Assembly (NCBI GenBank): GCA_027001345.1
Contig: JALTMS010000527.1
Coordinates: 1 to 11,544, forward strand
Reading direction: 5' to 3'
Source of the DNA: Acidobacteriota bacterium
GTDB taxonomy: Bacteria; Acidobacteriota; Polarisedimenticolia; J045
DNA length: 11,544 nt
The position numbers were made by a program, and so were the translations under genes. The stretch's first letter is position 1. Each line of letters begins with the position of its first letter. The notes beneath the pieces are model-generated. The model was not told where the DNA came from, searched no databases, and worked only from the letters and a program-made list of their open reading frames with translations. This document shows, in pieces, positions 6,108 to 11,544 of the stretch.

Positions 6108-9100
6108 CTACTCGGCCTCCAGCGGGCGGGCCCGCAGGCCGGTAATCACCGCGCGGAGGCGGGTTCTTGCCTCGTCGAAGAGGGAGTAGAGCACGGGAAC
6201 GTAGACCATCGTCAAGAAGGTCGATACGGTCAGGCCGCCGATGGCGACGATCGCCAGGGGAGAGAGTCGCTCGAGGCCGACCGCCCACTCCAGGGCGATC
6301 GGGATCATTCCCACCACGGTGCTGAAGGCGGTCATCAAGATCGGTCGGGTTCTGATGTCCACCGACTCGACCAGGGCCTGCTCGACGCTTGCCCCTTTCT
6401 TGCGGGCTTCGGTGATGAAGTCGATCAAGAGGATGGAGTTCTTCACCACCACCCCCGCCAGAAGGATCATGCCCATCATCGAGGGCATGCAGCCATGCTT
6501 GCCGGCGATCAACATCGCCCAGGCGGCTCCGATCAGGGCCAGAGGGATGGCGGACATGATCGTCAGCGGATGCAGAAACGAGTCGAAGGCGGGAACGAGG
6601 GAGAAGTAAAGCAGGACCAGCCCGAGGGCCAGGGCCAGGCCGAGGCGGCCGAAAGACTCGTTCATCTGCTTGATCTCTCCTTCGTGGGACAGGGAGTAGC
6701 CAGGGGGCAGCTCCAGGTCCGCCAGGGCGGCTTCGACATCCTCCTGCAGATGGCTGATCGGCCGGGTTCCGCGAAAGGCCCGCACGTCGAGGGTGCGCTC
6801 GAGGCCCTGGCGGGTGATGACGCTGGGGACGAAGTGACGCTCGAGGGTGCCGAGTTGGGCGAGGGGGACGGGTCCCAAGGGCGTGACGACGGGATACTCG
6901 CGCAGGTCCGCCGTGCTCGAGCGCTGATGCGCCTCGAGCTGAACCCACAGCAGCAGACCGTCCTGATTGGGGATCCGGAAGCGGGAAGCCGGCAGGCCAC
7001 GCACCGCGCCGCGGAGCTGTGCTGACAGCGCTTCGGGCGAAAGGCGATAGAGCGCCAGCTTCTCGGGATCGGCACGGAAGGTGAGTTCCACGCTGTCCAT
7101 CGTCCAGGAGCGGGAGATGGACGTCAGGTCTCGGAGGTGGCTTCTCAGGCGGGCTTCGACCTGCTTGCCGAGGCTGTCGAGTCGGGCCAGATCCGGTCCG
7201 GAGATCATCACGTCCACCGGAGCCCGGATCGACGACAGCGGCGTGGCGCCGAATTCGAACACATCGATCGACTTCAAGCCGGGCAGCTCCCGCACTTGGT
7301 CGCGGAGCTGGCCTTCGATTTGCCAGATTGAAAGATCGCGATGGAAACGGTCGGTCAGGTGAACCGTCAAATGACCCTGCTGGGCCAGCCGGCCCGATCC
7401 AAAGGAGATCACCGCCGGCTCCGAGCCGATCACCGAGGAGACGGAGGTTACTTCGGGCCGAGCGAGTACGATTTTCTCGATCGACTGGAGCGTGCTTTCG
7501 GTCAGCGCCAACGAGCTGTTGGGATCGGTTTCGAAATCGATGATCAGGATGCCGCTGTCCATCGGAGGCATCAGGTCCCGGCCGACAAGAGGCATCTGCC
7601 GGGCGGAGACGACGAAAAGGGCCACTCCGATCAGCAGGAAGGCCGCCCGGTGCCTGATCGCGACGGAAGTCAGGCGTACGTAGAAACGACGAAGGGGCTC
7701 GACGAGCAGATCGTCGGCCCGGGCGACCCATCTCTCGAGCCGGTTGGGCCGGGCATTGCGGGTATGTCGCAGGATCAAGGGGGCGAGCAGGGGAATCACT
7801 GTGATGGAGACGATGTAGGAGGCCAGCAGGGCGATCGAGAGCGTCACCGTCAGCGGGCGTAGCACGGTCTGGACGTAGCCTCCGACGAAGATGATCGGCA
7901 GCAGCACCATCACCAGAGAGTAGGTCCCGGAGAAGATCGCCAGCGCCACTTCCTTGACCCCGCCGATCACGGCGGGAGCCATCTGCTCGCCGAGCTGCTT
8001 GTAGTGTCGGTCGATGTTCTCCAGGACGACGATCGCATCATCGACGAGCATGCCGACCGCGATCACTACCGCCGTCAGGGTGACCATGTTGAACTCGTAG
8101 CCGATCAGCCACATGGCCATGAAGGTCAGCAGATAGGTGAACGGGATCGAGATTCCTGCCAGGATCATTCCCCGCAGATCGGCGAGGAAGAGAAAGATCA
8201 CCAGCACGGTCATGATCACCGCGTCCCGCAGGGCGGCCTTCATGTTTCCCACCGAAAGCTGGATCAGATCGCCCTGGTTGTCCGGAACACTGAACTCGAC
8301 GGCGGGATAAGCTCTTTCCAGGGCGGGAAGTTCGGTCATCACCTGGGAGATGGTTTCGAGGGCATTGCCGGAGTGGGCTCGCTGGATGTTGAGTGCGATC
8401 GCCGGCTGGCCGTTGCCGTGGTAGGCACTGTTGGGTTCTGCGGCGGAGCGCTCAATGGTCGCGACATCCGCCAGGTGGACGGTGCCGCCCGGAAGGCGCT
8501 TGATGGGGATCGCGCCGGCCTGGGCGAGCGTTTCGAACTGACCGGTACGCTTGAGCAGGAACTGCTCCCGGCCCGAGATTATCAGGCCCACCGGTTGATT
8601 GGCGTTGAAGGACGATAGCGCCCTGCGGACGTCGATGGGCGTCAGGCCGTGGCGCTGGAGGCGATCCCGGTCGAGATCGACGCGGAGGATCGGCAAGTGG
8701 CCGCCGAAGACTTCCACGTTGGCCACCTCGGAGAGTTGCAGGAGCCGCTCCTTGATCGGGTTTTCCGCGAGTTGACGCACCATGGTCAGGTCGAGGGGGC
8801 CATCGTCTCTGGGGCGGAGCGCGAGGGTCATCACCGCCGGTGTGGCGGAGGAGATCTTGAAGATCGACGGCGGACGAATGGTTCCGGGCAGCAGGGAGCG
8901 GATCTTTCCGATCCCGTTGGCCACGTCGGTGGCGGCGGCGTCGAGGGGCTTGCTGTAGCGGAACTCCACCGTGATCGCGGAGACCTCGTCCTTGCTCACC
9001 GAGGTCACCCGTCGGACCTCTTCGATGGTCGAGAGTTCCTTTTCGATGGTGCGGGAGACGTCGGCTTCCATGTCGGCCGCCGACGCGCCGGGATTGACGG

Positions 9101-9245
9101 TGATCACGGCGATCTTCGGGCGCTCGGAGTCGGGGAAGAGATTGACCGGCAGCTTTGCGTAGCCTACCAGGCCGATGACGGCCGCCAGCAGAATCAGAGA
9201 GGTGAGCAGATGGGGCCTGCCGAGGAATCTTTCGAAGAAGTTCAT
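6108..9245 (-). CDS. RND efflux permease, HAE (AcrB-like) type
   Basis: This 1045-residue inner-membrane proton/substrate antiporter has normal AcrB-family length. TM1 is about 12-30 (LLTSLILLAAVIGLVGYAKL, then PVNLFPDSERP). The first periplasmic porter block runs to about 335, TM2-TM6 cover about 338-492, TM7 about 533-550, the second porter block about 555-865 and TM8-TM12 about 868-1022. The proton-relay residues of drug-type pumps are present: VDDAIVVLEN with Asp402 and Asp403, Lys935 in GVVVKNSILLIDF, and Arg967 in RTRPILMT. This is the HAE pattern; CusA-type metal pumps have a single Asp here. After GRDLMPPMDSG the chain reads ILIIDFETDP, without the methionine I would expect for a CusA copper site. 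The start ATG 9245 overlaps the adaptor stop (ATGA) and has GGAG upstream; an in-frame extension to 9935 lies inside the adaptor gene and is not real. Substrate is unknown; multidrug or lipid-like compounds are more likely than metal. Confidence 0.95.
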   Translation of the reverse strand: MNFFERFLGRPHLLTSLILLAAVIGLVGYAKLPVNLFPDSERPKIAVITVNPGASAADMEADVSRTIEKELSTIEEVRRVTSVSKDEVSAITVEFRYSKPLDAAATDVANGIGKIRSLLPGTIRPPSIFKISSATPAVMTLALRPRDDGPLDLTMVRQLAENPIKERLLQLSEVANVEVFGGHLPILRVDLDRDRLQRHGLTPIDVRRALSSFNANQPVGLIISGREQFLLKRTGQFETLAQAGAIPIKRLPGGTVHLADVATIERSAAEPNSAYHGNGQPAIALNIQRAHSGNALETISQVMTELPALERAYPAVEFSVPDNQGDLIQLSVGNMKAALRDAVIMTVLVIFLFLADLRGMILAGISIPFTYLLTFMAMWLIGYEFNMVTLTAVVIAVGMLVDDAIVVLENIDRHYKQLGEQMAPAVIGGVKEVALAIFSGTYSLVMVLLPIIFVGGYVQTVLRPLTVTLSIALLASYIVSITVIPLLAPLILRHTRNARPNRLERWVARADDLLVEPLRRFYVRLTSVAIRHRAAFLLIGVALFVVSARQMPLVGRDLMPPMDSGILIIDFETDPNSSLALTESTLQSIEKIVLARPEVTSVSSVIGSEPAVISFGSGRLAQQGHLTVHLTDRFHRDLSIWQIEGQLRDQVRELPGLKSIDVFEFGATPLSSIRAPVDVMISGPDLARLDSLGKQVEARLRSHLRDLTSISRSWTMDSVELTFRADPEKLALYRLSPEALSAQLRGAVRGLPASRFRIPNQDGLLLWVQLEAHQRSSTADLREYPVVTPLGPVPLAQLGTLERHFVPSVITRQGLERTLDVRAFRGTRPISHLQEDVEAALADLELPPGYSLSHEGEIKQMNESFGRLGLALALGLVLLYFSLVPAFDSFLHPLTIMSAIPLALIGAAWAMLIAGKHGCMPSMMGMILLAGVVVKNSILLIDFITEARKKGASVEQALVESVDIRTRPILMTAFSTVVGMIPIALEWAVGLERLSPLAIVAIGGLTVSTFLTMVYVPVLYSLFDEARTRLRAVITGLRARPLEAE

Positions 9246-10390
9246 TGCCGGCTCTCCTCCTGTTCCACCACCCGGATCGGCGATCCTTCGGCCAGCAACA
9301 TCAGTCGAGAGGGACGGGCGACGATCACCCACTCGCCGGGGTTCGGTGGCCCCGCCACGGCGACGCGCTGCTCGGAGCGGGCAAGGGGCTCGACCTTCAC
9401 CAGGTGGGCCGTCCGGCCTTCGGTGGTGAAGACGAATGAGCCCCTTTCGCCCTCGAGCAGGGAGTCGGTGGGAAGCGTGGAACCCGAGGCCGATGAGACG
9501 ACCACATCGACGCCGACCGTGGCCCCCGAAACGAGTTCGGCCGGCGGATCGGCGAGATCGATTTCGAAGGTCGCCAGATGCTCGTGGCCCATGGCGGGAA
9601 AGGTGCGGGAGATCCTCGCATTCAGGGTGCGGTCCCCGACGGCCAGGCGTGCGTCCCGACCCACCTCGAGAGCGCTGAGATCCTCTGCCGGGGCGCGGCA
9701 GCGGACGCGCACCGCTTCGACGGGCACGATTCGGAGCACGGCCCGGCCCGGCGTGGCCAGATCGCCGGGGTCGGCCAGGCGGGCCGCCACGCGTCCTTCG
9801 ATGGGGGCTTCGAGGTGGGCATAGGCGAGGCGGGTACGGGCGCTGTCCAGAGTGCTCTTGGCGGCGGTGAGCTGGGCTTGGCTGGCCGCGAGTCGGGCCT
9901 TTGCCGCCTGACTTGCGGCCCGGGAGCGATCCCACTGCTCCCGGGAGATCGCCTCGGCTTCGAAGAGCACCTCGTCTCTGGCGGTGGCGTCCTGCTGGGT
10001 TTCGAGGGCGACCCTGGCGGCCTCCAGGGCAACCCGGGCCGAGGCCAGGCGAGCTTCCGCCCGGGCGACGGCATCGTCGATCTCCCGGGAGTCGAGGCGG
10101 ATGAGGGTCTGGCCGGCGTGGACCCGGTCTCCCTCGCGGACCGTCACTTCCAGAATGCGTCCGGTGATGCGGGGTGCCAGGGTGACTTCGGTGCGTCCGA
10201 GGACCTGGCCGAGATAGTGATGGGTGGTCTGCACCTCTCCGCTGCCGACCCGCACCACACGAACCGCCGTGGCCACCGCCTCGATCAGGGGGGCGGTGTT
10301 CTTCTGGTGGACCCGGTGAGCGCGGACGGCGAACAGGCCGGCAGCCAGCAAGACGAAGAAGATGATGGTCAGCAGAGTCCGGGATCTCAT
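9242..10390 (-). CDS. RND periplasmic adaptor subunit (HlyD/AcrA family membrane-fusion protein)
   Basis: This 382-residue adaptor bridges the RND permease and the TolC channel. An N-terminal membrane anchor (LLTIIFFVLLAAGLFAV, about 6-22) follows MRSR, with no lipobox Cys. A beta-barrel strand at about 55-65 (HHYLGQVLG) leads to a split lipoyl/biotinyl-like domain: first half about 68-100 (APRITGRILEVTVREGDRV, then AGQTLIRLD), second half about 190-222 (YAHLEAPIEGRVAARLADPG). Between them a long Ala/Arg-rich coiled-coil hairpin (about 101-187) makes the TolC contact. The beta-barrel and membrane-proximal domains continue to about 375. The start at 10390 has AGGAGG seven bases upstream and overlaps the TolC stop as ATGA; its own stop overlaps the permease start the same way. 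Translational coupling suggests balanced synthesis of the three parts. I dropped a seven-residue upstream extension (MRGGGST) because it lacks such spacing. Family assignment is firm. Confidence 0.94.
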   Translation of the reverse strand: MRSRTLLTIIFFVLLAAGLFAVRAHRVHQKNTAPLIEAVATAVRVVRVGSGEVQTTHHYLGQVLGRTEVTLAPRITGRILEVTVREGDRVHAGQTLIRLDSREIDDAVARAEARLASARVALEAARVALETQQDATARDEVLFEAEAISREQWDRSRAASQAAKARLAASQAQLTAAKSTLDSARTRLAYAHLEAPIEGRVAARLADPGDLATPGRAVLRIVPVEAVRVRCRAPAEDLSALEVGRDARLAVGDRTLNARISRTFPAMGHEHLATFEIDLADPPAELVSGATVGVDVVVSSASGSTLPTDSLLEGERGSFVFTTEGRTAHLVKVEPLARSEQRVAVAGPPNPGEWVIVARPSRLMLLAEGSPIRVVEQEESRQ

Positions 10391-11544
10391 CGTGCTACCT
10401 CCTCCTCGCACAAGGTGTTCAGCCTCGCGGCGGTGGTGTAGGTCTCGGCCAGCGCCAGGGCGGAGGCCACCGCCGCCTGGGATTGCCGTGCTCTTGCTCG
10501 AAGCAGGTCCTCGATGGTCCCCGCGCCGGTGTCGTAGCGAATCTCTTCGATGCGGGCCGCCTCGTCGGCGGCCTCGCGGCGGGCGGTGCTGGCTGTCAGC
10601 TTGTCTCCCGCTGCGCGATAGGCGGCGAGGGCGTCATCGAGGCGAGCAAGCAGCCGCAGGCGGAGCTGCTGGAAGTCCAGTTCGGCGGCCTGCCGGGCGC
10701 GTCGCGCGGCGGCCAGGCGTGCATAGCGAGAGCCTCCGGCGAAGAGCGGCACCTTGACCGCCAGCGTGGCTCGCCACGTGTCCAGGCTGGGATCGACGGA
10801 TGGGGCCCGATGGACCGTGTAATCCCCCTGGGCGACGAGGTGAGGCAGCAGGGAGCCGCGGGCGAAGCGAATCTCTTGTTCGGCGGCCTGCCGGCCGAGG
10901 TCGGCGCGCTCGAGAGTGCTGGCTGCGGCGACGCATCGTGGCAGGTCTTCCGGATCGGCCCGCAGCACCGGCGGATCGGGCGCCAGTCCGGCGAGGGGCG
11001 GAAGTTGCCGCGGCGATGTGCCGATCGTGGCCGCCAGCAAGGCGCGCAGCCGGGTCAACCCGGCTTCCGCCCCGGCCCGCTGAGCCGTGACCTCCTGGAA
11101 CTGCTCTTCGATTTCAAGCAGGTCGATCCGTGGTCGCCGGCCCGCCTCGACCATCAGCGCGATGCGATTGCGAGTCCTGGTCAGGGCATCGAGTTCGGCG
11201 TCCAGGGCGGCGCGGGTGGCTCGCATGGCAACCGCTCCGGTGTAGAGGGAGACCACGTTGAAACGGACTTGCCAGCGGGTTCCCGCCGCGAGCTGGCGCG
11301 CCATCTCGGCGCGTATCTCGGAGAGATGGATCTTCGAGGCGAGTTGTCCGCCGAGATAGAGAGGGATCTCGGCTGCCAGGCCGTAGTGAACCTGGTTGCG
11401 GTCGAGGGGGAGTCCGCCCAGGCCCTCGCTGAGCATGTTGCGCGCGATGGAGCGCAGCATCTGATCGTCGTTGAGACGGTTGTAGCTGCCTTCGAAGTAG
11501 AGATCGCCGACGCGTGTGCGACGCTCGGCCGTGGCGCTCAGATC
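10387..11544 (-). CDS. TolC-family outer-membrane efflux protein (N-terminus beyond window edge)
   Basis: The C-terminal 385 residues of an outer-membrane factor for the downstream adaptor and permease are present. The frame stays open to 11544, upstream of an internal Met at 11460, reading VGDLYFEGSYNRL there, a beta-barrel strand typical of the OEP fold. Two OEP repeats are visible: barrel strands (GLAAEIPLYLGGQLASK) then long helices with TRTRNRIALMVEAGRRPRID, and a second set at LPHLVAQGDYTV, then LAVKVPLFAGGSRYARL and helices ending VRYDTGAG-like (IEEIRYDTGAGTIEDLLRA). PLYLGG and PLFAGG are the paired motifs that mark the family. It ends CEEEVAR, with the TGA overlapping the adaptor ATG. 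The gene leads the operon, with order factor-adaptor-permease. The protein lacks the PYPGK motif of the other TolC at 1-642, so the two belong to different subgroups. Signal peptide and promoter are outside the window. Confidence 0.92.
   Translation of the reverse strand, partial: DLSATAERRTRVGDLYFEGSYNRLNDDQMLRSIARNMLSEGLGGLPLDRNQVHYGLAAEIPLYLGGQLASKIHLSEIRAEMARQLAAGTRWQVRFNVVSLYTGAVAMRATRAALDAELDALTRTRNRIALMVEAGRRPRIDLLEIEEQFQEVTAQRAGAEAGLTRLRALLAATIGTSPRQLPPLAGLAPDPPVLRADPEDLPRCVAAASTLERADLGRQAAEQEIRFARGSLLPHLVAQGDYTVHRAPSVDPSLDTWRATLAVKVPLFAGGSRYARLAAARRARQAAELDFQQLRLRLLARLDDALAAYRAAGDKLTASTARREAADEAARIEEIRYDTGAGTIEDLLRARARQSQAAVASALALAETYTTAARLNTLCEEEVAR

Noticed and set aside
6079..7731. 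550-residue minus-strand frame inside the RND permease gene
   Set aside because: It is a shifted frame of the permease with Arg/Pro/Gly-rich translation and no motif.
9246..9935. In-frame 230-residue N-terminal extension of the RND permease
   Set aside because: It overlaps the adaptor gene, is Arg/Gly/Pro-rich, and the permease starts normally (MNFFERF, then TM1) at 9245 with an ATGA overlap.
1..11544. CRISPR arrays, insertion sequences, tRNA or rRNA genes
   Set aside because: No regularly spaced repeats, transposase motifs, terminal inverted repeats or RNA gene signatures were seen on either strand.

Overview
The window is GC-rich DNA from a Gram-negative (diderm) bacterium. Evidence for an outer membrane: two TolC-type outer-membrane factors, an RND permease with its periplasmic adaptor, two lipoproteins with lipoboxes, and a predicted outer-membrane beta-barrel ending in Phe. 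The taxon cannot be fixed from the sequence. High GC, many large ORFs antisense to the genes, and LPP20-like/von Willebrand A lipoproteins would fit an Acidobacteriota- or Myxococcota-like lineage, but that is only a guess.

Layout. Positions 1-642 (minus strand) hold the N-terminal part of a CzcC/CusC-like TolC protein that runs off the left edge. Its start appears to be a non-canonical ATC codon. Upstream of it on the same strand lie a large lipoprotein that fuses an LPP20-like module to a von Willebrand A (vWA) domain (763-3399) and a small LPP20-like lipoprotein (3536-4147). A 504-bp intergenic region (4148-4651) separates these from a divergent plus-strand pair: a secreted protein with two heavy-metal-associated (HMA-like) CxxC modules (4652-5221) and an outer-membrane beta-barrel-like protein (5270-6088). 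The pair converges on a tightly coupled minus-strand tripartite efflux operon. In transcription order this is a TolC-type outer-membrane factor (10387-11544, cut by the right edge), an HlyD/AcrA-type adaptor (9242-10390) and an HAE-type RND permease (6108-9245). Both junctions are ATGA overlaps.

How the genes may work together. The TolC-adaptor-RND set is a self-sufficient proton-driven efflux pump of unknown substrate. The HMA-like protein and the barrel look like a metal-responsive periplasm/outer-membrane pair. Their upstream region carries a promoter-like element with a 20-bp spacer enclosing a perfect 12-bp dyad, the geometry used by MerR-type metal sensors. The left-edge TolC resembles outer-membrane factors of heavy-metal RND pumps, so its adaptor and permease may lie just outside the window. 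The least familiar part is the lipoprotein pair: two adjacent lipoproteins share the same LPP20-like module, and one adds a vWA domain with an intact MIDAS metal site.
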